Source: a virus
DNA: 32,421 bases
Reading direction: 5' to 3' (one strand)
IMG/VR virus record: IMGVR_UViG_3300027320_000001
Span: 1-32,421 of that record
Shown: positions 16,086 to 22,948 of the stretch, in pieces
How positions within the stretch are numbered: the first letter of the stretch is position 1
Layout: every line of letters starts with the position of its first letter
The notes under the pieces: generated by a model
The model's database searches: none
Told to the model about the DNA's origin: nothing
Seen by the model: only the letters and a program-made list of their open reading frames with translations
Translations under genes and position numbers: made by a program

Positions 16086-16310
16086 ATGAACAAAATGATC
16101 CCCGCCTACCAGCTTGCCTTAACCTTTTTTTCCCTTTTGATTGTGATGATAACTGCTTGGGTAAATGTCAATTCTAGAATCACCGCACTCGAAATACAGC
16201 AGCAGGAAAATAATACGTTTAAAGTAGAAATGAGGACTTATTTTAAGGAATTAAGTTCCGGACAAACTAGCATTTTAGTCGAATTACAAAACAAGAAAAA
16301 TAGAGAATAA
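16086..16310 (+). CDS. Single-TM coiled-coil protein of the lysis region
   Basis: 74 residues: one N-terminal TM (LALTFFSLLIVMITAWVNV, ~10-28) followed by a periplasm-side helical stretch (SRITALEIQQQENNTFKVEMRTYFKEL). The layout resembles i-spanin-like or holin-accessory proteins. Stop overlaps the start of the following gene (TAATG). Confidence 0.6.
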   Translation: MNKMIPAYQLALTFFSLLIVMITAWVNVNSRITALEIQQQENNTFKVEMRTYFKELSSGQTSILVELQNKKNRE

Positions 16311-16693
16311 TGAAGCTTCATTTAAAACGATTGCACAAAACAGATAAATCTACGATTGGCGAATTGTCAATCGATGGCCTTTTTGAATGCTATACGCTTG
16401 AAGATATAGAGCGAACAGTCAAAATAAAAGGCATCACGGCCATCCCGAAAGGTACTTACAAAGTGGGGATTTCTATGAGTACACGATTCAAAAAAGAACT
16501 GCCAATACTTTTTAACGTGCCTAATTTTAGCGGGGTTCGCATTCATTCCGGCAACGTTGCCGAGAATACCGAGGGCTGTATCCTGGTGGGCAATACCCGA
16601 TCCGTGGATTTTATAGGCGAATCGCGAAAAGCCTTTAACAAACTATTTGCCAAAATGAAATTGGCTACCACCATAACTTTAACCATTGACTAA
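16310..16693 (+). CDS. DUF5675-type protein, endolysin candidate
   Basis: 127 residues. The pattern KRLHKTDKSTIGELSIDG.FECYTLEDIER, TAIPKGTYKV, STRFKKELPILFNVPNFSGVRIHSGN and TEGCILVG is that of the DUF5675 family, common in phages. A His (79) and Cys (90) in IHSGNxxxNTEGCI resemble the His...Cys active site of L,D-transpeptidase-like folds, which suggests activity on peptidoglycan. With holin-like and lipoprotein genes on either side it is the best lysin candidate in the window; no classical lysozyme or amidase is present. Activity is inferred. Confidence 0.7.
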   Translation: MKLHLKRLHKTDKSTIGELSIDGLFECYTLEDIERTVKIKGITAIPKGTYKVGISMSTRFKKELPILFNVPNFSGVRIHSGNVAENTEGCILVGNTRSVDFIGESRKAFNKLFAKMKLATTITLTID

Positions 16694-16699
16694 GTAACC

Positions 16700-17329
16700 A
16701 TGAAAACAGCAACAAACATCGACTGGGTAAAAATAAGCTGCTACGGGATTATTTTAGTACTCACTATTATTTTGGCAACTGGAGGCTGCTCCCATTCCAA
16801 ACCAAAACCGCAAATTATAACGGTGAAAGTTCCTGAAGTTCGGGGATCTTTTGAACCGCAAATACCTAAAGTAATCAATAGCCGTGATACCTTATACTTG
16901 AAAAATCCTATTAATAGTATGTTGATTACCGAAAACGAAAAATTAAAAATTGCTTTTGCCGCTGCCAATGACAGCATCAAAAAACTATTGTTCGCAAAAG
17001 CCGTGAAGCTGAATGCGTTCAGCTCCAAATTTGAGGATGAAAATATAAAGATAAATGTCAACGGAATAGTCCAGGGCGAAGTCAAAGAAATAACGCCAAA
17101 CTACACTATAAAGGAAAAAAAAGTGGATGTTCAGATAAACCCAAAAGAAACCGTTTTCAGAATATTAGCTGGAGCTGAAATAGCGGACAAAATCACCTTA
17201 AATTCTTTTATAGCCAAAGCAAACCTACTATTCCAAAATCGAAAAGGAAATACACTATCACTAGGATATGATACCGACAAACGAATTTGGTTGGGGTATA
17301 ATTTTTCAATCTTAAATCTAAAAAAATGA
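16700..17329 (+). CDS. Lipoprotein, spanin-like candidate
   Basis: 209 residues. A hydrophobic N-terminal segment (ISCYGIILVLTIILATGGC) ends in a probable lipobox Cys at residue 30. A helical stretch (residues ~80-105, ENEKLKIAFAAANDSIKKLLF) and a C-terminal beta pair (NTLSLGYDTDKRIWLGYNFS) follow. An outer-membrane-anchored lipoprotein straight after the lysin candidate fits an outer spanin or single-protein spanin, though it lacks an obvious second membrane anchor. Stop overlaps the next start (ATGA). Confidence 0.6.
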   Translation: MKTATNIDWVKISCYGIILVLTIILATGGCSHSKPKPQIITVKVPEVRGSFEPQIPKVINSRDTLYLKNPINSMLITENEKLKIAFAAANDSIKKLLFAKAVKLNAFSSKFEDENIKINVNGIVQGEVKEITPNYTIKEKKVDVQINPKETVFRILAGAEIADKITLNSFIAKANLLFQNRKGNTLSLGYDTDKRIWLGYNFSILNLKK

Positions 17330-17643
17330 GTAAAAAAGTCACACTAGATCCCTCTATAGCTACCCAGCTTGATATTAGCCCAGTGGGGCACAAAGAACGA
17401 GTACAAATTCTATTTACGGCCAGCGAAAATTGGACCGGTAGTTTTGATTTTGTGGTGTACAACAGCGCCGCAAAAAATACTTTTCTACAACCTTCAGGAT
17501 CCTTGAGCATTTTAGATAATGTGATGACCTTAATCATAGATCCTGTTGCGCAGGGAATTTCAATAGCGCCTAACTATTATGAAATCACTAGCACTAGTAC
17601 CAAGCGTATTTTATTTAAAGGACTTTTAAACATCGTAAAATGA
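17326..17643 (+). CDS. Hypothetical beta-rich structural protein
   Basis: 105 residues, soluble, beta-rich (ERVQILFTASENWTGSFDFVVYN, then NVMTLIIDPVAQGI, and RILFKGLLNIVK). The start overlaps the lipoprotein stop by four bases and the stop overlaps the collagen-like fibre start. A fold of alternating strands just ahead of a fibre suggests a fibre-base or baseplate-upper-like protein; this is positional inference, no motif recognised. Confidence 0.65.
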   Translation: MSKKVTLDPSIATQLDISPVGHKERVQILFTASENWTGSFDFVVYNSAAKNTFLQPSGSLSILDNVMTLIIDPVAQGISIAPNYYEITSTSTKRILFKGLLNIVK

Positions 17644-19103
17644 TAGTAGAAATCACTGTTCAGATGCTCCCGTATGATGTAGTTATTTCCTGTGATAATC
17701 CTGAGATAATTAACATTCAACCTATCGCACCTATAAATTTAGTAATAGATTTAAAAAAGGATGGTATTGATGGTCAGGCCGGTGCGCAAGGTATTCAGGG
17801 AATTAAGGGGGATAAAGGAGAAACAGGAGCAGCTGGTGCACAAGGTATACAAGGAATCAAAGGTGATACAGGAGCGAAAGGTGATACTGGTCCACAAGGA
17901 TTACAAGGAATCAAAGGCGATACAGGAGCGAAAGGTGATACTGGAGCCACTGGTGCGCAAGGTATTCAAGGAATCAAAGGGGATACAGGAGAAACAGGAG
18001 CAGCCGGTGCTCAAGGTATACAAGGAATACAAGGCGAGAAAGGCGATACTGGAGCTACTGGTGCGCAAGGCATACAAGGAATGAAGGGGGATACTGGATC
18101 TACAGGGCCAACCGGTGCAGCAGGTCCAAGTGTATGGGGAGTTATTACAGGAACATTATCGGAACAAACGGATTTAAACTCGGCTTTATCCGGAAAAGTG
18201 GATAAAACAGGAAACGAAACTATTGCAGGGATAAAAACATTTAGTGCAGCTCCTAAATTAACTGCTCCATACAATAGTATTCCAACAATAGTAGGTATTG
18301 GTTCTGATGGTTCTATATTTCCACTATATACAGGAATGTTTCCTAACCAAGATGAAATATCATATGTAAAAGGCGTTACAGGTGCTATACAAACACAATT
18401 TAGTGGAAAGCAACCAATTAATGCAAATTTAACTTCAATCTCTTCTTTAAGTACTGTTTCAGGTGCATCATTTGTGAGAGTATATAATGGTAGTTATTAT
18501 TTGGATGATGCATTATATTTAACATCTGTTGGAATATCTAATTTAACTGCAACAGGAACACCTTCAGCTACAAATTTTTTAAGAGGTGATAATACTTGGT
18601 CAATTCCAACAGCACCTTCGCAATCTGCATTTACTATTTTAGCTAATAATACAAATGTGACTGCTGTTCCAACAGAAAAAGTTTATAAAGAAGTAGCAGA
18701 ACAGTCTTTATCGGGTACTGGATTTTCAACAACAGGAGGAACGTTGCCAGGAGGAACGCAAACACATTATTATAGATGGTCTCAAATTGGAAACTTGGTA
18801 ACCGTTAGAATAAATCTAAATTTTACAACTAATGGTATTTGTACAGGTATTGCAATCCCTTTTGCTAATTTATCAGATATACCACAAACACCACAGCACC
18901 CATCTATTTATAATGCAGCTGGAGATATAATAACTTTTGGTTCAGGTAGTTTAGGTAATGGAAAGTTAGTACCTACATTTGCTACTGCTAATGGTACATC
19001 AGGTATAAGAAGAAATTTAGCACTTACAGGTTACGAATTTTTTGTTGGTAGAGCTTCTGCTTCATACAATAACGGATGGATACACGTACAATACTATATA
19101 TAA
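17640..19103 (+). CDS. Collagen-like second tail fibre
   Basis: 487 residues. Residues 1-41 form a short beta-rich base; residues 42-164 are 41 uninterrupted Gly-X-Y triplets built from units such as GAQGIQGIKGDTG, expected to form a collagen-type triple helix; then VDKTGNETIAGIKTFSAAP (a common fibre motif) and a C-terminal, AT-rich domain of about 300 residues with YYRWSQIGNLVTVRINLNF near its end, probably the receptor-binding tip. Placement after lysis genes is unusual for a main fibre and points to a separately acquired side fibre. Confidence 0.88.
   Translation: MIVEITVQMLPYDVVISCDNPEIINIQPIAPINLVIDLKKDGIDGQAGAQGIQGIKGDKGETGAAGAQGIQGIKGDTGAKGDTGPQGLQGIKGDTGAKGDTGATGAQGIQGIKGDTGETGAAGAQGIQGIQGEKGDTGATGAQGIQGMKGDTGSTGPTGAAGPSVWGVITGTLSEQTDLNSALSGKVDKTGNETIAGIKTFSAAPKLTAPYNSIPTIVGIGSDGSIFPLYTGMFPNQDEISYVKGVTGAIQTQFSGKQPINANLTSISSLSTVSGASFVRVYNGSYYLDDALYLTSVGISNLTATGTPSATNFLRGDNTWSIPTAPSQSAFTILANNTNVTAVPTEKVYKEVAEQSLSGTGFSTTGGTLPGGTQTHYYRWSQIGNLVTVRINLNFTTNGICTGIAIPFANLSDIPQTPQHPSIYNAAGDIITFGSGSLGNGKLVPTFATANGTSGIRRNLALTGYEFFVGRASASYNNGWIHVQYYI
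17763..18131 (+). repeat. In-gene DNA repeat encoding 41 Gly-X-Y triplets
   Basis: The collagen-like segment is coded by near-identical DNA blocks (for example GCAAGGTATTCAGGGAAT-like and GGTGATACAGGAGCGAAAGG repeated with few changes). Such in-phase repeats can expand or shrink by recombination without changing frame, altering fibre length. Confidence 0.85.
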
Positions 19104-19104
19104 A

Positions 19105-19521
19105 ATGAGACACATAAGACAAATTGACACAGTTGGGCAAGAGTATTACGGAGTAGTTATAGCTCAAGAGCCATTAGAGAACCATATTTCAATTACAAAA
19201 TATCCAAATCTATTTGAGATATCAGAGGATGAAATACCAGAAAAACATCAGTACTTAAATATGCCTGATTTTGAAGTACCACAGGAGGTGCAGCTATGGC
19301 GAATTAGGACTGTATTAAAACTGATGCAACTAGAGGATCAGATAGAATCTGCTATAGATGCTATGCCAGAGCCTTCTAAGACCGCAGCAACTTACATATG
19401 GAAGTTCGGAACGACTGTAGAGAGATCTAGCCAGACGGTTCTACTACTTCAGTCTGTACTACAGTTGACAGATGAGCAGGTGGATGACTTATTCATACAA
19501 GCAGACGCAATTTTATTATGA
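19105..19521 (+). CDS. Hypothetical fibre partner
   Basis: 138 residues from the ATG at 19105, directly after the collagen-like fibre stop; an upstream in-frame start would lie inside that gene and is unlikely. Soluble; N-terminal half mixed, C-terminal half helical (VQLWRIRTVLKLMQLEDQIESAIDAM and QTVLLLQSVLQLTDEQVDDLFIQADA). Location behind a fibre suggests a fibre-assembly or tip-attached protein, as fibre chaperones are often encoded there. No family recognised. Confidence 0.6.
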   Translation: MRHIRQIDTVGQEYYGVVIAQEPLENHISITKYPNLFEISEDEIPEKHQYLNMPDFEVPQEVQLWRIRTVLKLMQLEDQIESAIDAMPEPSKTAATYIWKFGTTVERSSQTVLLLQSVLQLTDEQVDDLFIQADAILL

Positions 19522-19844
19522 TACTATTTATACTCGCCTACATACTATTCCTTCCGTTGAGTATAATCAACTGGCTCTTCGTTAAAGAGAAGAGTGGATA
19601 CTTCAGGAGTTCCGCAGTCAATATAGACAAGTTTGGCAATAGGGAGTTTAGTACACTGTTTAATAAAATCTTAAAAACAGACAAAGGGTATAGTTTTAGG
19701 AATATTGATGAGACTATATCCTCAGTGCTAGGTAAGAATGAAAGGAATAATACTTTAACAAAGATAGGAAAGGCACTAGTCTGGATACTGGATAAAATAG
19801 ATGCTAATCACGCCTTAAAATCAATAGATAAAAAAGTTTTTTAA
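19518..19844 (+). CDS. Membrane-anchored hypothetical protein
   Basis: 108 residues: an N-terminal TM (MILFILAYILFLPLSIINWLFV, residues 1-22) followed by a basic soluble part with SSAVNIDKFGNREFSTLFNKIL and a regularly charged C-terminal. Starts in the last codons of the preceding gene (four-base overlap), so it belongs to the fibre transcription unit. Proteins of this sort recur at the end of late regions in flavobacterial phages by my recollection; role unknown. Confidence 0.6.
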   Translation: MILFILAYILFLPLSIINWLFVKEKSGYFRSSAVNIDKFGNREFSTLFNKILKTDKGYSFRNIDETISSVLGKNERNNTLTKIGKALVWILDKIDANHALKSIDKKVF

Positions 19845-19920
19845 AAAAAGAGGGGATTTACACATAATAGAAGGAGCTATAGTGGTAACCCCATGGTTGT
19901 TATTTTAATTAAGAATTAAA

Positions 19921-20112
19921 ATGAAAAAAGTATCACTTGAGGAATTGCATCAGAAAAAAAAGCTACAAAAAGACTTGTTGCAAAAGTTTTTAAACGAGCA
20001 TTTGCTTTCCCCTAATTTTACTTTTTCAGATCGAAAAATGGTAGCCAAATTAATGCAACAACAATATAAGGAAGGATTTTTGAATGGAATGAAAATAATA
20101 AAGCTTTATTAA
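19921..20112 (+). CDS. Small basic helical protein
   Basis: 63 residues, Lys-rich and helical (KKVSLEELHQKKKLQKDLLQKFLNEHLL... RKMVAKLMQQQYKEGF). Intergenic 19845-19920 before it holds no clear promoter or terminator. It is the last gene before attP. Size, charge and position next to the arm-type repeats and integrase make it a possible recombination directionality factor, but it lacks a clear winged-helix motif. Confidence 0.5.
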   Translation: MKKVSLEELHQKKKLQKDLLQKFLNEHLLSPNFTFSDRKMVAKLMQQQYKEGFLNGMKIIKLY

Positions 20113-20132
20113 AATCACGAACAAATCACGAC
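20112..20132. repeat. Left pair of arm-type repeats (AAATCACGAAC)
   Basis: Two tandem copies, AAATCACGAAC (20112-20122) and AAATCACGAC (20123-20132), with the stop codon of the upstream gene touching the first. They mirror the pair at 20328-20349 in the same orientation on the other side of the core. Confidence 0.7.
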
Positions 20133-20193
20133 TGAAATAAATTAATTTTTAGCGACATATTGATTTTATTGACTTGTAGCGTTTTTAGTAAGT

Positions 20194-20237
20194 GCCTTCT
20201 AAGCAGGCGGTCGAAGGTTCGAATCCTTCTGCCTTCA
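20194..20237 (+). other. attP core: 3' part of tRNA-Arg (TCT)
   Basis: These 44 bases equal a tRNA from the end of the 5' anticodon stem onward: anticodon loop CTTCTAA (20196-20202, anticodon TCT at 20198-20200), 3' anticodon stem GCAGG, variable CGGTC, T stem GAAGG/CCTTC around TTCGAAT, 3' acceptor TGCCTTC and discriminator A. The 5' half is missing: upstream bases do not pair. This is how integrating phages restore the host tRNA on insertion. Host attB is predicted to be a tRNA-Arg(TCT) with acceptor GAAGGCA and anticodon stem CCTGC. Confidence 0.88.
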
Positions 20238-20243
20238 CACCCA

Positions 20244-20270
20244 AACCCACTGATTTCAGTGGGTTTTTTT
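20244..20270 (+). terminator. Intrinsic terminator after attP core
   Basis: AACCCACTG (20244-20252) pairs with CAGTGGGTT (20257-20265), four-base loop, followed by a T-run. Directly after the tRNA 3' end it would terminate the reconstituted host tRNA transcript after integration and insulate the integrase. Confidence 0.82.
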
Positions 20271-20292
20271 ATGCGCGTGTTTTAAATATTTG

Positions 20293-20300
20293 TATATTTG
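20293..20300 (+). promoter_or_regulatory. Probable integrase promoter -7 element (TATATTTG)
   Basis: TATATTTG fits TAnnTTTG and lies 50 bases before the integrase ATG at 20350; no good -33 TTG is visible at the usual spacing. A nine-base AAATATTTG core shared with the repressor operators lies at 20284-20292, possibly by chance in this AT-rich stretch. Confidence 0.4.
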
Positions 20301-20327
20301 TTTAACATTTTACCACATTTTTACACA

Positions 20328-20349
20328 AAATCACGAACAAATCACGAAC
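20328..20349. repeat. Right pair of arm-type repeats abutting the integrase start
   Basis: AAATCACGAAC at 20328-20338 and 20339-20349, head to tail; the integrase ATG is the next base. With the left pair they frame the attP core by about 60 and 90 bases. Integrase bound here would also cover its own start. Confidence 0.72.
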
Positions 20350-21579
20350 ATGAAAATCGAATTCAAGCTAATTACAACTAGAAAAGAAAATCCGGAAGGC
20401 TTTCCGTTAGTGATTGAAATTGCACATCAAAACAAACGAAAACAAAAAACGATTTGTCTATGTAAAGTGAATCATTTTGTCGAAGCTAACAAAATGATAT
20501 CTGAAAAGCATCCCGATTATGATATTTTGGCGCCTAAAATTATGGAATTGAAGCTTCATGCCCGCAAACTAATTTTGGAAGGATACAATGATGTTGAAAA
20601 AACGTATGATGCTCTTTTTGCCGCTACGAATGATCAGGTATTATTTTTAGATTTTGCTAAAAAACTGATATTAGATATGCGTGAAATGGCGAGTAAATTA
20701 GGCAAATCAAACGAATTGCTGGCGCAAAATAAGCATCTTGGGAATATACTAGTTTATGAAAATGTGATCGCGCAATTTGGCGATTTTGGGCGAAATGTAC
20801 CTTTGCAGTCTTTAGATTATGATATATTGATGCGTTTTAGGAATTACCAGCTTGGGATTGGCAATAGTAAAAGTACAATTCATTTGTATTTACGTACTTT
20901 ACGGGCCATTTATAATAAAGGAATTTTAGTGCATAAATTAAATAATACGATGCCATTTGCCAAGGTTCTGGATAACCTAAAGCAACGTTCCTACGATAAC
21001 AAGAAAAAATACCTGGATAAAGATTTGGTTATTGAAGTGGAAAATTTGGATTTGCAAACGGCTAAGCAAAAATATATCGATCTGTTCCTGTTGCAATTTT
21101 ACTTTGGCGGCTGCGATTTAGTCGATTTGTATTATTTGAAAACGAACCAAATAAAACGTGGCCGGGTAATTTTTGAACGCAACAAAACGAATACTGGTAT
21201 TCGTATTGATTTAAAAATACATCCTAAAGCTGAAAAATTGCTTAAAAAATACCAAGTTCCTGGTGAATGGATTTTTCCTTGGAAAAAGGATAAGGCATCT
21301 TATGATACTTTTCGCAGGACCTACCAGCGCGCCCTGATTTATGTACAGCAGCACAATGATCTTGAAGTCCTTCCTAATGGTGGAAATATGGGTGTGAAAG
21401 TCGCTCGACATACCTTTGCTAATATTGCCAAAGGATTAATGATTGAACCGGATGTGATCCGGGAACTAATGGGCCACGAACGGGATGATGTCGATAATTT
21501 TTATAAGGATAAATACCCGGAACTAATCCGTGATCATGCTCTTTTTGAGGTTGTGAGCAGTTTTAGTTGTGTGAAATGA
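20350..21579 (+). CDS. int: Tyrosine recombinase (integrase)
   Basis: 409 residues from the ATG at 20350; an in-frame upstream start would run through the promoter-like element and arm repeats. N-terminal ~80 residues form an arm-binding domain (KIEFKLITTRKENPEGFPLVIEIAHQNKRKQKTICL), a SAM-like core-binding region follows, then the catalytic domain: RNKTNTG (beta-hairpin Lys), VARHTF (Arg-His), MGHE (His) and the Tyr near FYKDKY. At box I the usual TGLR motif reads GGCDLVDL, with Asp where Arg is expected; substitutions here are known in Bacteroidota integrases. It integrates the genome at tRNA-Arg through the adjacent attP. Its stop abuts that of the convergent gene. Confidence 0.92.
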   Translation: MKIEFKLITTRKENPEGFPLVIEIAHQNKRKQKTICLCKVNHFVEANKMISEKHPDYDILAPKIMELKLHARKLILEGYNDVEKTYDALFAATNDQVLFLDFAKKLILDMREMASKLGKSNELLAQNKHLGNILVYENVIAQFGDFGRNVPLQSLDYDILMRFRNYQLGIGNSKSTIHLYLRTLRAIYNKGILVHKLNNTMPFAKVLDNLKQRSYDNKKKYLDKDLVIEVENLDLQTAKQKYIDLFLLQFYFGGCDLVDLYYLKTNQIKRGRVIFERNKTNTGIRIDLKIHPKAEKLLKKYQVPGEWIFPWKKDKASYDTFRRTYQRALIYVQQHNDLEVLPNGGNMGVKVARHTFANIAKGLMIEPDVIRELMGHERDDVDNFYKDKYPELIRDHALFEVVSSFSCVK

Positions 21580-22128
21580 TTACCATTCTTTTTTAATTAA
21601 TTCCGATGTTTTCTTTTCGAACTTTTCTAAAAAATGTTTGTCAAAGTAAATCAGGCCTTTCGATGCAAGATTATTAGTTATAAATAATGTTTGGTTCTTT
21701 TTAGTAACATATTCAGCTAAATCACCGGAATCATGCCCTAGACCATAGAGTTTGTTGTCTAGGTAAATATCCTTCGCTGTAACCCTATATTTTCCTTCTT
21801 TGAAGTCGATTACCACTAAATACTTCATGCTGTTGCTTACAAAGAGAATGGATCCCATGGTAGTGCCACCATATTTTTTATAATTACATTGATCGTCTTG
21901 AATGGTAAAACTGATGGTGTTATCGATACTTTGAAAGTTATCCTGTTTGATATTAATGATCACTTCTTTTTGAAAATACTTGATTAGTTCCTCTATATTT
22001 TTTCCTGGAACCTCATAAACATGTTGCCAATATACTTTTCCATTTTCTAAATAAAAATCAGTTTCAGGTTGTTTGATTTGACTAAAACCTGAAAAACTAA
22101 TCAATAGCAATAGGATTATATTTTTCAT
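21580..22128 (-). CDS. Secreted DUF4468-like protein, lysogenic-conversion candidate
   Basis: 182 residues. Signal peptide MKNIILLLLISFSGFSQ at 1-17. The following VYWQHVYEVPGKNIEELIKYFQKE and the later MKYLVVIDFKEGKYRVTAKDI resemble DUF4468, a TBP-like-fold domain common in secreted Bacteroidota proteins (moderate certainty). It begins two bases after the repressor stop on the same strand, so it should be transcribed with the repressor in the lysogen. That expression pattern and the signal peptide indicate a host-altering cargo gene acting in periplasm or envelope. Confidence 0.75.
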   Translation of the reverse strand: MKNIILLLLISFSGFSQIKQPETDFYLENGKVYWQHVYEVPGKNIEELIKYFQKEVIINIKQDNFQSIDNTISFTIQDDQCNYKKYGGTTMGSILFVSNSMKYLVVIDFKEGKYRVTAKDIYLDNKLYGLGHDSGDLAEYVTKKNQTLFITNNLASKGLIYFDKHFLEKFEKKTSELIKKEW

Positions 22129-22130
22129 GT

Positions 22131-22553
22131 TTACTTTTTTTTATTTAAATTTTCCTCAATTTTCAAATCAACAGCGATTTCTTTATTTGTTTTTTTTCGG
22201 ATATCTAACTGTGTTTTTAGCAAATATATCATTTCTAGTTGATGCTTTAAATTGATAGGGTCGTCTTTAAGCAGTAAACTTATTTCTGTATGCTCATTTA
22301 TCCTTTCTTCTAATTGTAATATTTTTATATCATTTTCAGTATAATTTTTATCATAAGTACTGATCTGTTTTTTTAAAACATTTGATTTATCACCATTTAA
22401 AACAGTATCTAATATTTGATATTTTGTAGATGGTATTTCTTTCCCATTTTCATATCCATTAATTGTTTGTGTAGACACACCTACCCTTTTAGCTAATTCT
22501 TTTTGTGTAAAACCAAGTAAGAGTCTTTTTTCTTTTATTTCTATCGCTTTCAT
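22131..22553 (-). CDS. Lysogeny repressor, XRE/CI-like
   Basis: 140 residues from the ATG at 22553; a longer in-frame start at 22592 would lie inside the operator palindrome and is rejected. Residues ~3-50 are a classical XRE helix-turn-helix (KEKRLLLGFTQKELAKRVGVSTQTINGYENGKEIPS). The C-terminal two-thirds is charged and helical (LQLEERINEHTEISLLLKDDP), likely for dimer or oligomer formation; no Ser-Lys LexA-type protease is seen, so induction may not be by self-cleavage. Divergent from the early operon, with two perfect operators between and a third inside its own gene. Confidence 0.85.
   Translation of the reverse strand: MKAIEIKEKRLLLGFTQKELAKRVGVSTQTINGYENGKEIPSTKYQILDTVLNGDKSNVLKKQISTYDKNYTENDIKILQLEERINEHTEISLLLKDDPINLKHQLEMIYLLKTQLDIRKKTNKEIAVDLKIEENLNKKK
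22406..22421. promoter_or_regulatory. Third operator-like site inside the repressor gene
   Basis: TATCTAATATTTGATA matches the operator 16-mer TATCAAATATTTGATA at 15 of 16 positions. It overlies codons for KYQILD in the repressor. Possible role in autoregulation or looping. Confidence 0.5.
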
Positions 22554-22579
22554 AATCAATATTTTAGATTTAATTATAA

Positions 22580-22609
22580 AATAATATATCAAATATTTGA
22601 TATATTATT
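22580..22609. promoter_or_regulatory. Repressor operator 1 (30-base perfect palindrome)
   Basis: Perfect 15-base arms centred between 22594 and 22595, containing TATCAAATATTTGATA at 22587-22602. It sits 27 bases upstream of the repressor ATG on the minus strand. Confidence 0.8.
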
Positions 22610-22611
22610 AG

Positions 22612-22635
22612 TTAATATCAAATATTTGATATTAA
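22612..22635. promoter_or_regulatory. Repressor operator 2 (24-base perfect palindrome)
   Basis: Perfect 12-base arms centred between 22623 and 22624, with the same 16-mer at 22616-22631. Centre-to-centre distance from operator 1 is 29 bases, near three helical turns, so both dimers would bind on the same face and could cooperate. It lies 49 bases before the first early gene. Confidence 0.8.
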
Positions 22636-22683
22636 TTTGCTTTATAATTATACACATAATAATAATACAAATATACAAAAGAT

Positions 22684-22947
22684 ATGCTAATAGATGATAA
22701 TGTTGTGTTAAAACAACGGGATTTCAAAACCTTAAAGCGAATTGAAACTGCTCAAAAATCTTCTAAAGTACTGAAGGATTTTTTTAATAAAGGCTTTAAA
22801 TCATTTGATGCTTTGAGAGCTATTGTATTGAATTATTATCCTGAAATACCGGAAGGCCGTCTTTGGGATTTTTGGCATTTTAGGATTGTTGATGAAGAAA
22901 TTACTGATTCTCTAATGGATGTTTTTGAAAAACTTAAAGCTGAATAA
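22684..22947 (+). CDS. First early gene, hypothetical
   Basis: 87 residues, soluble, with a C-terminal IPEGRLWDFWHFRIVDEEITDSLMDVFEKL. Takes the position of Cro opposite the repressor but shows no clear XRE helix-turn-helix; the middle (SSKVLKDFFNKGFKSFDALRAIVLNYYPEI) is helical and could bind DNA. Similar short proteins open early operons of flavobacterial phages by my recollection. Function unassigned. Confidence 0.65.
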   Translation: MLIDDNVVLKQRDFKTLKRIETAQKSSKVLKDFFNKGFKSFDALRAIVLNYYPEIPEGRLWDFWHFRIVDEEITDSLMDVFEKLKAE

Positions 22948-22948
22948 T

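Noticed and set aside
13901-19103. Diversity-generating retroelement acting on fibre tips
   Set aside because: No reverse transcriptase gene anywhere, and I noticed no paired template/variable repeat.
20194-20237. Complete tRNA-Arg gene
   Set aside because: Only the 3' half is present; upstream bases do not form the D arm or 5' acceptor. It is the attP core.
21580-22553. Toxin-antitoxin pair (XRE protein plus downstream gene)
   Set aside because: The partner has a signal peptide and would be exported; the XRE gene has operators and position of a lysogeny repressor.
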